Assembly (NCBI GenBank): GCA_951213105.1
Contig: OX578136.1
Coordinates: 158,838,678 to 158,902,677, forward strand
DNA from: Amaurobius ferox
Lineage: Eukaryota > Arthropoda > Arachnida > Araneae > Amaurobiidae
DNA length: 64,000 nt
Direction: 5' to 3'
In this document: positions 34,102 through 44,656 of the stretch, piece by piece
Layout: the number at the start of each line of letters is the position of its first letter
Numbering within the stretch: position 1 is the stretch's first letter
Translations under genes and position numbers: made by a program
Notes under the pieces: generated by a model
What the model was told of the DNA's origin: nothing
Seen by the model: only the letters and a program-made list of their open reading frames with translations
Database searches by the model: none

Positions 34102-34567
34102 TATATATAACCTTAATAAGTACAGAATAAATGTAGCAATATTCAAAATATTTACTAATAGTGTCGAAAATTGATTTTTAATACTTTACAACATAGTTGA
34201 AAAGTGTTTATGACTTTGCTCATTATGCCTGTCTGTTCGCGCGAGATAACTGCCGTAAAAATGACTTTATCAAAATGAAATTTTAGTATGTTGTTCAGAC
34301 GTGTTTGTGCGACTTATGGGAATATAAATGAATAATTTTATCCAGTTACTTTTGGATTGAACTAGGGTTGAAAAAATGAAATACATTGAACCCAATGGAA
34401 CCTAATTTTTCAAACATTTTTTAAGCGAATTTAAAATTCACAAATTGCTGCGAAAGTTTTAGGAAACATTTAAATTATCCCATAAAATATAAAAAAGAAA
34501 TTATCAAAATATAGTCGGCAGTTTTTGAAATAAAAATTAAAACAATAATTACACCCGTATCATATGA

Positions 34568-34855
34568 GGGCGCGGTAGCCCATTGGTTAGCGCGCTGGAG
34601 TTGCACTCGGTAGGCCCGGGTTCGATTCCAGCCACTGCCAAAACTGCCGCCGTGTTCATGCGGAGTACGATCACGTTAAACATGTGGGTCCGAAAGTCCT
34701 TCCGAGAGGTTGGTGGTAGGGGAAGGAGGGTACGGTCCCTGTGGATGCCTCCCCCACTGGGTTCCGGTCTAAATTGGGTGGCACTTCCCGACCGTCCAAA
34801 CTGTTACCTTACACCTTTCTGGTAGGTCGGACGGCCTGGGTTTCAACAACAACAA
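34568..34855 (+). mobile_element. tRNA-derived SINE, full length, 288 bp
   Basis: The head is tRNA-like, with Pol III A box TAGCCCATTGG (34576-34586) and a perfect B box GGTTCGATTCC (34619-34629). A unique body follows (TCCTTCCGAGAGGTTGGTGG, CACTGGGTTCCGGTC), then a structured 3' region with CCGTCC/GGACGG, then a CAACAACAACAA tail. Perfect 14-bp target-site duplications CCCGTATCATATGA flank it (34554-34567 and 34856-34869). It moves by using LINE machinery from elsewhere in the genome. A 5'-truncated copy is at 56632-56790, and short copies of the 3' end are scattered through the window. Confidence 0.95.
34576..34629 (+). promoter_or_regulatory. Internal RNA polymerase III promoter of the SINE (A and B boxes)
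   Basis: A box TAGCCCATTGG at 34576-34586 and B box GGTTCGATTCC at 34619-34629, with 32 bp between them, about tRNA spacing. Confidence 0.85.
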
Positions 34856-35617
34856 CCCGTATCATATGAAGAGATCACGCGACCCACTTCAAAATAAAAT
34901 ATAGCATCCATCTTGTGTCAAACTCGTGATTTTTATATTTCTTTTTAATTTATATTTAGTGTTGTATCCGCCTTAAAACCGCTTTAGTTTTGCTTAATTT
35001 ATATGCATCTATATTCTGAAACAACTCAATTAGAATATATTTCAGTTTAACTGATCGTCAAACTTTGATTATTTCTACAACGAAGCTTAATTTTCACTTA
35101 TGGAGAATGTAAACACATCAAGCTGTAAGATGAATTGTATAAGAATTGCTGAATTTCTTTAATGCAAAATTATTTAGCTCTGCAATACAGCTCATATGAA
35201 TGAAACTTTCATTGATTTTACATAGAGACGCAGACGATTTTACAGCAGATTTTTTCGATGATGTTTTAAGCATAGAGTTAAATTACTTTTATCTGCATGG
35301 TTTTAAGTTTTTAAGTAAAATAAATTGTTGTAATATTGTGATTAATGAAAGGAATGGAAAAGAGTGTATGAATAAAATATTTACTGCTTTTTTATAGAGA
35401 GCCAGGCGATTTATATTTCAATGACGTCATTTGAATAACGTTCATTTTTTTTTCGAAGTTTTAAGTTCTCAAATGTAATAAATTTTTGTAGTAATGTGAT
35501 AATTTTAAAAATATTACCGCTGAATGTATCGCATTTTAGAGATGTTTAAATAAAACTGCATTGCAGTTGAAAAATGTTTCATAATAAATGCTTTATGCAT
35601 GATTGATCTTTCTTGTT

Positions 35618-36250
35618 TTTAATGTCAACATCAAAAACAAAATAACAGCCGTTCTTCAGCCAGGTCCAACATATAGCAATATTACCCTCAAATCACAGGA
35701 AGCACAGCTGCTTACGCCCTCTAGTAGCCGGAAAATGGATGTTGTTTTAACTACCATGGAACTAGCTTCACTATACTCTTACCGATACATAGAATGCTAT
35801 ATATCATTCAAAATTATTTCGTAATTAGGGATACCTAAACGTATGGGACATATTTAGGTATTATTGAATTATGAAATTATATTTTAAATTGCTTTTATTA
35901 ATTGACCTTATCTCTCATTATCGTGAAATTATTATCATACCCTTTACAAAGTTCATCCAAATCCAGTAATTAAATTTTAGATCTCAGCTAAATATTTTCC
36001 CCTTACATCAAAGAAGCATAAAATAAAATTAATTAGATTTCATTAAGCAATAAAATACAGTATTAAGCGCAAAACTAATTTACGAAACGGAGTTTCAAAT
36101 TGATTTTATGAGTTTGCTTCAACGTTCAGTACCAATGAAATAATGATTATACCCTATGAAACAGAAGTTCCTTTGACCTTTGCATCTCACCTCCTTACTT
36201 TATCCAATGAAAAGGCAGTTGTAATAAATTTTCATTGAGGCACTTTTCCA
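35618..36250. other. Unassigned
   Basis: 35645-35770 is somewhat GC-richer (GCCAGGTCCAACATATAGC, ACGCCCTCTAGTAGCCGG), but has no recognisable domain or splice signals. No element recognised. Confidence 0.35.
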
Positions 36251-36292
36251 CGGAGGCGCAGTCTAATGGTTAAGAACCCCCTGCTGTATAAG
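36251..36292 (+). repeat. Possible tRNA-like SINE head fragment
   Basis: GGAGGCGCAGTCTAATGGTTAAG resembles a tRNA acceptor/D-arm with an A box and the SINE head at 34568. No B box follows. Confidence 0.35.
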
Positions 36293-36404
36293 ATTAATAT
36301 TTTTCATATACCCTGAATCACATCTGATTGAGGTGATGCAATGAATCTAAGGGCAAGTGATATCACAATAAAGTGGGATATCACAAAGCGGATGTGTTTG
36401 AAAA

Positions 36405-36810
36405 TATCTTATATAGTGAAATATCTTAATATTTGAAATCTTAATGTTTGAAATATCTTATATAGTGAAATATCTTAATATTTGAAATCTTAATGTTTGA
36501 AATATCTTATATAATGAAATATCTTAATATTTGAAATCTTAATGTTTGAAATATCTTATATAGTGAAATATCTTAATATTTGAAATCTTAATGTTTGAAA
36601 TATCTTATATAGTGAAATATCTTAATATTTGAAATCTTAATGTTTGAAATATCTTATATAGTGAAATATCTTAATATTTGAAATCTTAATGTTTGAAATA
36701 TCTTATATAGTGAAATATCTTAATATTTGAAATCTTAATGTTTGAAATATCTTATATAGTGAAATATCTTAATATTTGAAATCTTAATGTTTGAAATATC
36801 TTACATAGTG
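36405..36810 (+). repeat. 49-bp minisatellite, about 8.3 copies
   Basis: Each 49-bp unit has three sub-blocks: GAAATATCTTATATAGT, GAAATATCTTAATATTT and GAAATCTTAATGTTT. It therefore looks like an older repeat of about 15-17 bp promoted to a higher-order unit. Copies are nearly identical (one TAATG for TAGTG). Confidence 0.95.
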
Positions 36811-36902
36811 CTTCAAATCTTATTTCTTTAACCTCTATATTGCGTCAAATCTTATTTCTTTAACCTCTATAGTGCGTCAAATCTTATTTCTTTAACCTCA
36901 AT
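36811..36902 (+). repeat. 32-bp repeat, 3 copies
   Basis: Units start at 36811, 36843 and 36875: CGTCAAATCTTATTTCTTTA then ACCTCTATAGTG. Directly follows the 49-bp array. A single worn copy is at 37309. Confidence 0.9.
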
Positions 36903-37059
36903 TTAAATATTTGAAGTGCAAACTGCTGCTGTTGAACGTTTTTTGTATCTTGATATCTTCTAGTTCATTGCTTTATGTTTATTATTTTTTCATTATGATT
37001 GTTCATTGCTTTATGTTTAATTGGACTTACTTCTTTTAAGTGATATCATGATAAAGTTG

Positions 37060-37225
37060 GATTTTGTTTTCTGCTATTTTCTGGTGTATTGGTCTTATTC
37101 TTTGAACATATTCTATATCAATGGTTTCCCTTACATTATTTTTTTTTAGTTTTATAGGTGTTTTATGGTATTTTCTGGTTCGTTGCTTTATGTTTATTCT
37201 TTTTTCATTATGTTTGCTTATTGTT
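37060..37225 (+). repeat. Direct repeat left of the hAT element
   Basis: CTATTTTCTGGTGTATTGGT, ATCAATGGTTTCC, TTTTATAGGTGTTTTAT, TTGCTTTATGTTTATTC. The same ordered blocks occur at 39695-39830, on the other side of the hAT pseudogene, so the hAT element appears to lie within a repeat or between two copies of it. A 72-codon minus-strand open frame here is lysine-rich and unlikely to be real. Confidence 0.7.
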
Positions 37226-37725
37226 TTTTGTTTAATTCGATTTATTTTTTTCAAGTGATACCATAATAAGGTTGGGTATCACAAGACGGATAAATATCTT
37301 ATATAGTGCGTCGAATCTTATTTTTTTAATCTCAAATATTTAAAGTGTAAAATGCATTTGTGAAACGTTGTTTGTGTCTATTTGAATAGATAACGATACA
37401 TACACAGGGTGACAATGAAAATCATGGATCAGGAAAATAACTTGATAAGTATTAGAGTTAGCGTATATAAGTTACGCAAGTGTATAAGAACTCCAATGGC
37501 GCTACACGATGAGGTAACTTTCGTAGGACTGGCTCCCTTTATCAGGGTATTAGGGTCTATCTCGCCTCGCTTTCTGTTAGAGATAGGTTAAAAAATTCAA
37601 TTTCAAAATTGTAGAGAGTTGCAAAGTTAGTGCAAAGCATATTCGCACCCCCCACCCTGCCGAAAAAAAAATGGAAAAGAATCCTGAAAAAAAATGTATA
37701 CCGAACAAAAACCAAACATTTTGAG

Positions 37726-39560
37726 CAGGGACGCCCAGACTTGCTAAGACTAAGGACCACATAGATCCACTGTGACTTAAGGGAGAGCCGCCAATAAAAA
37801 CTTGAAAGCTATCTGCCATATATTGTTTATTTTACTTATACCTATAATAATTGTTACAAAAAAAGATAATAAGAAGCAAGTGAATTTAATTTGATTCGTG
37901 GCATTACGTTGATTTAACAATTGTTTTGATATTTGGTTCGATTTTTGTAGTAGCCAGTCGCAAAATTGATTCTAAATTTTCACCAGTCGATAGGTTCTTA
38001 TTTTTCGATTTGTTAATATTCATGACTAAAAAAGTTTGTTCTTAAATATATGTTGACCCAAAGAGGTTTGCGCATTTTAATGCATTATCTAGCAACGATT
38101 TATAATTGTTTTTATCAATAGAACGGTAGAAGTTTAATAAATAGCCTTCATTAAATTTTTTTTGCATGTTCTCATCGTTATCATTTTGCATATCGATGAG
38201 TCAAGCTGTACTGATTCGGGTGCATTTTCGAGCAAAAGAGTTGCAAAATAAATCTAGAAACGGTTTTACTTTTTGAAAATCAGACAAACAATCCCTAATG
38301 GCTGATATCAAGCTGTCAATCATTATACAGTTTTGAAGTTGACATTGAACTTTTCAGAAACTTTCTTGTAATTAGGAAAATGGACGTAATTCCCTGACTT
38401 CAGTTCGGTTTGGAATAGATTGAAATTGCACTGAAAAGAAAAAATGTGGCCTAAATTTGAGTAACAAATTGATCTTTGCCCTGAAGTCGCGTATTTAACG
38501 TATTTAAATGATTAGAAATGTCAACCAGAAAAGCTAAGTCACATAACCAATTCGGACTTTTTATGTCAGGGACGTTTTTGTATTTTTCTGTCATGAAAAT
38601 TTCAATTTCACCAATTAAATTTAGGAACCGCCCCAATGTATGACCGCGACATAGTCACCTAACTTCTGTGTAAAAACTTAAGTTACCATATTCGCTTTAA
38701 ATGTCTTCAAGAAACTTTTTAAATTATCAGTGTTTAAGATCACAGGATTTTATAAAATTAATTGTTGAAACCAAAACTTTCATGACATGTTCAAATCCAA
38801 GTTTCTAAGGGCACAAATTGTTCTTGTGGATTATACAGTGGAATTGTATTAACTCATAGTCGTGCCGTCCCAAATGCTGTTTTAATAATGTTACCAATCC
38901 AGAATTAGGTCCAATCATGGAAGAAGCTCCATCAATCGTGATACCTGATAATTTTGTCAGATCTAAATCAATTTTGGAACACTCTTCCAAAAGCCCAGTG
39001 AACATGCCACTACCTTTCGCTTGATCTGACAATGAACTCATTCTAATCAGCTCCTCACCCACCCCAAACTCGTGCGCTATTCCACGTGCAAATAATAACA
39101 ACTAGGCTGTGAATGTAATGTCAGTTGATTCATCAATAGACAATGGAAAGTAGGCAGATGTTAATTGGTCCTTTACATATCCTGACATTGCTGTAATTCT
39201 TCTTTGCACAGTCATCCTGTTTAACTGAATTTTCTCAAAATTTTTGGTTGATTTCGGACAAGTTTTTTAGCAGCTATCTCAAGGCAATCTTTAACGAAAT
39301 CTCCATCTAAAAATGGTCGGCACCTTTTTGCTTTGGATAGTTTTTAAAATGTATAATGCAGTCTTCCATAGTGCCTCCTTATATTGTATTCTTTTGGGAC
39401 AGCTACAGCACTTTTGTAAATCGATTACACGATATTATTAAACGACTGCACAGAACAATATTTTTCGGTCCAGCTATCCTGAAACGGACGTTTTTCATCC
39501 TGTACTTTGCATTTCCTACTTGGCCCTGTCTTATCCATTATAGAATTTATTTTTTACCTT
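37726..39560 (-). mobile_element. hAT-superfamily DNA transposon (decayed)
   Basis: The left boundary is suggested by CAGGGACGCCCAGACTTGC at 37726, a typical hAT-type terminal start (CAGGG..G.CC). The 8 bases before it are ATTTTGAG. The matching right terminal repeat and 8-bp duplication were not found beyond 39540, so the right end is set by the start of the coding relic. Confidence 0.65.
37890..39538 (-). pseudogene. hAT transposase pseudogene (GTF2IRD2/FAM200/ZBED5-like)
   Basis: Minus-strand relic starting at ATG 39538 (MDKTGPSRKCKVQDEKRPFQ, SWTEKY) as in GTF2IRD2-type hAT proteins. A frameshift follows, then VAVPKEYNIRRHY, the zinc-finger-like region. Next come RMTVQRRITAMSGYVKDQL and SIDESTDITFTA, which carries the first catalytic Asp. 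LLFARGIAHEFGVGEELI follows, with one stop, and then the segment LSGITIDGASSMIGPNSGLV (second Asp in TIDGA), then FHCIIHKNNL. Farther on are RFLNLIGEIEIFMTEKYKN, WLCDLAFLVDISNHLNTLN and LQGKDQFVTQ. The C-terminal dimerisation region begins MNINKSKNKN and continues GENLESILRLATTKIEPNIK. At least five stops or frameshifts break it. The gene would have encoded a cut-and-paste transposase of about 600 residues; vertebrate relatives are domesticated, but this copy is dead. Confidence 0.9.
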
Positions 39561-39694
39561 CAACAAGGAGTGATAATTAATTGCAGCAATCACACCTACG
39601 AAAAGAAAATACTCATATGACTCAACTGACATTCCTTGACACCTCGTATATTTTCAGATTTACATCCATTTATTTTTTTTCATTTTTGATCTTT

Positions 39695-39830
39695 AATATG
39701 TTTTTTGCTATCTTCTGGTTTATTGGTGTTATTCTTTCAACGTTTTATATTAATGGTTTCCTTTACATTTTAGTTTTATAGGTGTTTTATAATATATTTT
39801 GCTTCATTGCTTTATGTTCATCCTTTTTTC
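39695..39830 (+). repeat. Direct repeat right of the hAT element
   Basis: Ordered match to 37060-37225 (CTATCTTCTGGTTTATTGGT, TTAATGGTTTCC, TTTTATAGGTGTTTTAT, TTGCTTTATGTTCATCC). Confidence 0.7.
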
Positions 39831-39884
39831 CGGACCATTTAGAAGAAAATGATTCTTCCTGTCTTTTTATTAATAATAAATTAA

Positions 39885-40005
39885 CACACACACACGCGTC
39901 ACGCAGAAGATATTTAATTCGTATTCTAGAACGGCCCCAAATGTAAATCCATTGAAAGCACAAAATAGAGTTTTCGACTTCGTTATAACACCATCCCTAT
40001 AAATA
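39885..40005 (+). repeat. Worn family A 3' fragment
   Basis: CACACACACGCGTCACGCAGAAGATA, TTCGTATTCTAGAACGG, AGAGTTTTCGACTTCG, ACACCATCCCTATA: the microsatellite-to-3'-hairpin part of family A, heavily mutated. Confidence 0.65.
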
Positions 40006-41160
40006 GTCATGGACATAAATAGTCTGTACAAAAGTCGTGGATCAAGAAAATAACTCGAGAAGTGTTAAAAGTCATCGTTTATTTTAATTCAGATGCATAG
40101 AAAACAGTTTTTTAGAAAGAAACGAGGGGATATCTCGCTTTCCATTAAAGATAAGGAAAATACTATGCATTGTAGAAAATACTATAAATCGTAGGAAATA
40201 CTATGCATTGTAGGAAAAGTAAAAAGAAGAAACATATCAGTGTATAGCATTACTAGTATCTTATAGGTCTGTGATATGACTGTTACTTGTGATTTACTTA
40301 CAGAACTACTACCAAACATCTCAAGCTTCGCTACAAGTGAAAATAATGACTGTTTAGTTCTCCCGTGTATCATGGTTTAGAAAGCTTCTTGGCACACTAT
40401 TAACGGTATGTTACGAAAATAACACTTTCAAATAAAATTCTTTGTTTACAAGTCTGGCTTCCTTCCTTGAACAAAAAATTTCTTTGTTCTCCAGTACATA
40501 AACAAAATATACATTTCTCACTTTACTAACAAATCTACTGCGTAAGATAATGTCTTACTACATAAGAAACTTTCTGTACAAGCAGCCAATCGATTAATAT
40601 TCTCGAGGGCAGTGATTATTTAAAATTATTAACTTCATTTTAAAAATGAAATTAATAAATAACTTCTTTAATATGAAAATGCATCTTCCAAAGACACGTT
40701 GGCAACTTTGGAAAACTTCAGTAAAGTTACAGTTATAATATCCGTTCTAATGTACTAACATAAAACAGTTCACTCATTCTGAAAGAAAAAATCTAAATAT
40801 AGTATCATTACTATATTTAGATATTTTCTTTCTATAAAGTAATGATAGAGAGAATCTAAGAACTGAATGGCTACTCATGCATTCTCATTAATTTCTACTG
40901 GCTACTCATTAATTTCTCATACATTCGTATTTATACTGTTTTGGTTCTATGATGTCTAAATAAAGTAAATATAATTGAACCCTTTGGTTACGGAGTTTCA
41001 TGATCATCGAAAATCTATAAAGAAATTTTTTAATGTGTTTTTGTATTTCCAGAGACCTACAAGATAGTTTGACCGACAAGAGTTTACATATTTATAGTAT
41101 TGACCTATGGACAGAACCTAAGACGTGATTGTTTTTCCGTGACGGAGACATAATTGTTTT
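40006..41160. other. Unassigned AT-rich DNA
   Basis: No gene seen. AAATACTATGCATTGTAG and AAATACTATAAATCGTAG alternate at about 40157-40215. A 24-bp hairpin lies at 40781-40832 (separate entry). The 40883-40925 segment repeats TCATTAATTTCTACTGGCTAC-type units. Confidence 0.4.
40781..40832. repeat. 24-bp hairpin with 4-nt loop
   Basis: Left arm 40781-40804 (GAAAGAAAAAATCTAAATAT then AGTA), loop TCAT, right arm 40809-40832. One mismatch in 24 pairs. Confidence 0.9.
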
Positions 41161-41164
41161 TGAA

Positions 41165-41350
41165 AATGTATTAAAATATTTTTTTTTAATTTCCATTTTA
41201 CTTACTCTACAATATATATGCTATACATAAACAGAAAATACTGTGATGCAGTTAAAAATCGGATTTTTGAATTTTGATGTATTTACACGTTTTGAGCAGT
41301 CCTGAATACTAGTAAATTACTTTTCAGTTACATTTGTGGTCAATATACCT
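41165..41350 (-). repeat. Worn family A 3' fragment
   Basis: TTACTTACTCTACAATATATATGC, AGAAAATACTGTGATGCAG, GAATTTTGATGTATTTACACG, CCTGAATACTAGTAAATTAC follow the family A 3' end in inverted orientation. Confidence 0.5.
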
Positions 41351-41619
41351 AATCAGTATATCGTTATATTCATTAGTAATTTGTCGTTATCGTTATATTC
41401 ATTAGTTATTTGAGGTCAATATATCGTTAAGTCAAATTAAACGATTCCAATGACTATGATTATTTCGATTCAAGAATATCATGAATATAAGAAGAAGCCT
41501 ATTGATATTTAGAGAAACCTAACCAGCAGAAAATAATTATTTCCATTTAAAAAAAATCTTCTTTTATAGAAATCATAAAAACATTAGAAATAATTAATTA
41601 TATAAAAACAATACAAAAA

Positions 41620-42714
41620 ACTGATGTGAGCAGCACATGACTTTCTCTGCAGATTCAAATTCATTTTGTATTTTTTATTTCATTATGCATTGAATTGAGT
41701 TTAATTGCAGAAAATAATATGGATAATTTTCTGATATTATATCCAATTCGTTTTTTTATTGCATCTTCGTCTCGTTTGGCAACTTAATCACTTTAAATTC
41801 TCCCGGTTCTTAAAATTCCAAAAACTACAATATCTCGAGAACGGTTTATCCTACATTCATGGGGTCAGATTTACTCGCTTAGGTGTCAAATTTTACATGT
41901 AGAACAAGTACTTAATTAATATATTTCATCAATTTTAGTCGTTTATTTCAGAGTTTCACTATCTTGCACATACAGTATTTTATTTTAGATCAAATATATT
42001 AGATTTGAGGGTCATTTCGCAAAAAAAAAAGACAGATATTTTTTTTTCGAATCGTATCAAAATTTTACCAGCATGACTATATCCTACGAGCGACTTATCT
42101 ACCAAATTTTGCATGAAAAGGCGGGTTCTTTTTCCGAATCGTGCCCAAAACTAATCAACACCAGGATCACAGCCAACTGACTTACCTACCAAATTTTTTA
42201 TGAAATTTAGTCGTTTAGTTGCGTTAGAGTGGACATATACAATATTTGCTGGCCATTTCGTGAAAAAATGCAGATTCTTCTTTTCCGAATAGTATCAAAA
42301 TCTAATCAGCACCAGGGTGACCCACAAGTGACTTAACCAAATTTTGTAAAATTTGATCAATTAGTTTTTCAGTTAGATGTGGATACAAGCATTTTTTGCA
42401 GGCCGTTTCGCAAAAAAAAAAAGGCCGGTTGTTTTATCCCAAATCGTACCAAAAACTAATCAGCACCAAGGTCACACACAAGTGACTTACCTACCAAATT
42501 TTGGAAAATTCGGTCCATTAGTTTTTGAGTTAGAGTGGATACACACATTGCACAGCAGACACACAGACAGACAAACACACACATAGACGTCACGCTAAAA
42601 ATAGTTTTTCGTTTTTTAGAGGTCAAACGCGTAGATCCGTCGAAAACTCGAGTTGCGAGTTTCGGCATGATACCAATACTTTCCCTGTACATTACCGTGT
42701 TTTGCAGGGAAAGT
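41620..42714 (+). mobile_element. Family A element with extra internal units
   Basis: Starts CTGATGTGAGCAGCACATGACTTTCTCTGCAG and ends at hairpin ACTTTCCCTGTACAT...TTGCAGGGAAAGT. Internal units recur near 42009, 42112, 42250 and 42400, about four against two in most A copies. Microsatellite ACACACAGACAGACAAACACAC at about 42556-42585. Confidence 0.9.
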
Positions 42715-43440
42715 AATAGCCATTTTATATGTAATATTTTTGGTCAAATGTTAATGAAAAATTTTGCAAGACGTAAAAATGCGTAGATTTTTAAGATATT
42801 GAACATTCTTACTTTGAAACGAAAAGTGAGCTTAGAGTGAGTTTCTACTTAACTTTCTCATGCATCCATATTCAATAGTGTTTAGTTCTTGTATCAGAAT
42901 CATTACTAATATGAAAAAGACTATCTTTTCAGATTTCTGATCAAAGTTATTTAAAATATTTCGTAAAAATTCTTTAAAAGTTTTGTTTTAAATTGGCAAT
43001 CCTTTAATGACGCAGATGGATGTATTTGGCCATGGAGATAAAAAGAAATTAAAACTTCACGTTGGGAAAACGCCAAAATTGTTTGAGATAATCATTCTGG
43101 TGGCTTTAGGATAAGATGAATCTCACTGTATTGCATGTATTTCTATGGTGACGCATTGAATGAAATAATATTTATTTAGACTGCTAATTTTTCAGAAAAA
43201 ATATTATCACTGCTAGGAAAATTAGATCACAAACAAAATGTTCCTATATATTAAAATTTATTTTTGCCACCATATATTTATTCTGTAACCTATTCCAGGA
43301 GTGGAAAAAATACTTATTACTTTTACTCATTATGAGGGCACTTGAATTTAAAACAATCAAAAATACATATATACTAAACGCATTACACCTTCTTGTGTCC
43401 AGTAAAAACAGATTTGACAGTACTAATACTAGTGACAGAT
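42715..43440. other. Unassigned AT-rich DNA
   Basis: No gene seen. The end (CAGGAGTGGAAAAAATACTT, about 43298) resembles the G-rich part of a family E unit. Confidence 0.4.
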
Positions 43441-43491
43441 ATAATTATACACTTAGATATAGAAGGCTGAAATTTTACACACTTATAGTAT

Positions 43492-43555
43492 TCCTTCCCG
43501 GTCGTCCAAATAGATACTCTAAGTCCTCTGGACGAGTCGGACGGCCTGGGGTTTT
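43492..43555 (+). mobile_element. 64-bp SINE-tail mini-insertion (copy 4)
   Basis: Between target repeats CACACTTATAGTAT (43478-43491 and 43556-43569). Stems CGTCC/GGACG (outer) and GTCC/GGAC (inner). First of a doublet at one site in a family E unit. Confidence 0.88.
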
Positions 43556-43569
43556 CACACTTATAGTAT

Positions 43570-43634
43570 CTTCGTTCCCGGCCACTCAAATTGCTGCTCG
43601 TGCCCTAGGGCGAGTCGGGTGGTCTGGGTTTTCG
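43570..43634 (+). mobile_element. 65-bp SINE-tail mini-insertion (copy 5)
   Basis: Second of the doublet, followed by a third target copy ACACTTATAGTAT (43635-43647). Outer stem CCACTC/GGGTGG (one G-T wobble), inner stem GCCC/GGGC. It differs in sequence from copy 4, so it is not a simple tandem duplicate. Confidence 0.85.
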
Positions 43635-44656
43635 ACACTTATAGTATCACCTAAGATACAAAATTTAACGGAACCAGATTTTCGATTACCCCCCCCCCCC
43701 CCCTGCCCTGAAAAAAATTGAGGTTTCGAAATTTCTTTCCAGATCTTGCAAAAGTCTGTCTATTGACCTAGAAAGCTAAATTTTTACTCACATAGTATCG
43801 ACTAAGGTACAGAACTTAACGGACACGGGTTTTCGATTTGCTTTTCAGGGAGTGGAAAAAATCGGAAAGTCTTTCCAGACTCTTCAAAAGTCCCTCCCGT
43901 CCACCTCTACGAATCTTTGCACGCTTACAGTATCGACCCCCTCACCTGGGGCAGAGATAATGGGTTTTTACATGTCTATCCAGACTCTCAAATAGTCTTT
44001 TGGTGGCTTAGAAGGCTAAATATTTGCATACTTATGATATCGATCACTGGATCGACTTCGGACCTAACGGATCCAAATTTTTATTTTTCCCGGAGTGGGG
44101 AAAATGGGAGGGGGAGTAAAGTCTCTTAGATCCTGGCCAAAGTCCCCACCAGGCACATAAGAGGCTGAAACTCGACCAAAGGTCAGAAACTGAGCGAATT
44201 TTCAATTGGAGACAACTAATTTTAACACTATGCACCATGCATTGTTAAACGAAATAAAACTTTAAAAAATAAAGCTGTAACATTTTTTTATGTTAATTAA
44301 GTTTCCCTGTCTATGACAGGCTTAAATACTAGTCTCCACATAAAATTTTATAGAATCCTTTGATCTTGATTCATTATGTTCGCACTTTACAGACATATAG
44401 AGACGGACATTCGTCTAAAAGTGTTCTTAATGGATGCAGAATGTCTGTGAAAAGTTTCGAAAGAACAATGCTTTCGCTATACAATGGTATGAGTAAATAA
44501 AATTATGATGCAATTAATATGCTCACTATTATCAAACGATTGAATGTTTCCCTTTACTTTGATACAGACAGCATTGTTTAGGAGGAGTTATCACTTAAAA
44601 GGAATGTGTTATCTTTGGAAAGAGTCAAGAGATACTCATGAAACTGAGATACTTAA

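Larger units (their letters stand above)
34179..35617 (-). mobile_element. Family C element carrying a SINE
   Basis: Terminal hairpin ACTTTACAACATAGTTGAAAAGTG at its start (3' end of the element), GTCTGTTCG microsatellite remnant, full C body, end CATGATTGATCTTTCTTGTT. The SINE at 34568-34855 is inserted at CCCGTATCATATGA, a sequence present once in uninterrupted C copies. Confidence 0.9.
36350..37310 (+). repeat. Larger duplication enclosing the 49-bp array
   Basis: AAGTGATATCACAATAAAGTGGG...TATCACAAAGCGGATG (36355) recurs as AAGTGATACCATAATAAGGTTGGG...TATCACAAGACGGATA (37251), and in part at 37040. The block after the array (CGTCAAATCTTATTTCTTTAACCTC, then ATATTTGAAGTGCAAA) recurs at 37309-37350. 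So a segment of about 0.9 kb appears duplicated, with the 49-bp array in the first copy. Confidence 0.65.
43441..44496 (+). repeat. Family E element, longest copy
   Basis: At least four diverged units of about 160 bp: AAGGCTGAAATTTTACACACTTATAGTAT...AACGGAACCAGATTTTCGATT...G/A-rich AAAATTGAGG...TTTCCAGATCTTGCAAAAGTC. The tail (AACACTATGCACCATGCATTG...AAACTTTAAAAAATA) matches 16405 and 58860. The 3' end GCTTTCGCTATAC-AATG-GTATGAGTAAA imitates the family D hairpin. Two SINE-tail insertions sit in the first unit. Confidence 0.75.

Noticed and set aside
34568..34650. A tRNA gene
   Set aside because: A and B boxes are present, but the cloverleaf is incomplete and the segment is the head of a SINE with target duplications.
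37036..37254. 72-codon lysine-rich open frame, minus strand
   Set aside because: Lies in a dispersed AT-rich repeat that recurs at 39695-39830 without an open frame.
43332..43721. 129-codon open frame, plus strand
   Set aside because: Runs through two SINE-tail insertions, duplicated targets and a C-run.
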